A stretch of 64,000 bases of DNA from positions 405,988-469,987 of the forward strand of contig NZ_OAOP01000004.1 in the NCBI RefSeq assembly GCF_900207585.1, read 5' to 3'. Below are positions 63,923 to 64,000 of this stretch, piece by piece. The translations under genes and the position numbers were made by a program. This stretch comes from Bacillus oleivorans. Lineage in GTDB: Bacteria > Bacillota > Bacilli > Bacillales > JC228. Positions within the stretch are counted from its first letter, which is position 1, and the number at the start of each line of letters is the position of its first letter. The notes under the pieces were generated by a model, which was given only the letters and a program-made list of their open reading frames with translations, ran no database searches and was not told the origin of the DNA.

Positions 63923-64000
63923 CGGCGGCTTCCGATGACCGGCGAATTCCGGCGTCTGCTGCACTCAGTCACATCCTCGTGTACGAAGTACACTCCGGTG

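Overview
The window is a low-GC Firmicute chromosome segment, most likely from a spore-forming Bacillaceae close to Bacillus sensu lato. The evidence is strong GGAGG ribosome sites, GTG/TTG starts, a SigW-type promoter, spore genes (gamma-type SASP, YjcZ-family peptide, SleB-type hydrolase, YtvI), and B. subtilis-like gene order. Minus-strand blocks match yerA-yerB-yerC-pcrB-pcrA-ligA-camS, gatCAB, dgkB and rlmD. No complete RNA gene is present; a 3' fragment of 5S rRNA lies at the right edge.

Layout: 1-2.9 kb is the end of the methionine salvage operon (mtnW-mtnX-mtnB-mtnD). 2.9-8.0 kb holds an MFS transporter, a frameshifted small gene, mscL with a consensus promoter, and a 651-residue aconitase-family enzyme. 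8.0-25 kb is the accessory zone. It has a 928-residue exported, Ca-binding-repeat protein ending in a PD-(D/E)XK-like nuclease domain, followed by a probable immunity gene. It also has a YkuK protein, a thiosulfate-type YeeE transporter, a three-fold-repeat protein, SelO, an intracellular subtilisin, a SleB-like hydrolase and a glucose/sorbosone dehydrogenase-like propeller. This zone is full of one family of GGGACGGTTCT palindromes that abut or rewrite gene ends. 25-31 kb has a YceG-like/trypsin fusion, rlmD, a YjcZ peptide, an SDR, a lipoprotein nuclease and a VOC protein. 31.7-34.6 kb is a pspA-nfeD-floT membrane-stress operon behind a perfect SigW promoter. 36-45 kb has dgkB, an ECF sigma/anti-sigma/membrane-protein operon, an oxidoreductase, a YtvI-like permease and an ArsR-AHSA1 pair with an unusually short leader. 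45-62 kb is housekeeping: gatCAB, a P5C dehydrogenase, camS, ligA, pcrA, pcrB, yerC, yerB, yerA. 62-64 kb has DUF2892, NETI and DUF2179 small proteins and the 5S fragment.

Two things stand out. First is the exported nuclease toxin-like gene with its adjacent TPR-like gene. Second is a set of six intergenic repeat arrays of unrelated sequence. Each lies just beyond the terminator of a minus-strand gene, and their unit lengths are either 20-21 bp or 49-52 bp, close to whole helical turns. Two of them are diverged copies of one 176-bp element with identical geometry. I do not recognise a described system for these arrays.
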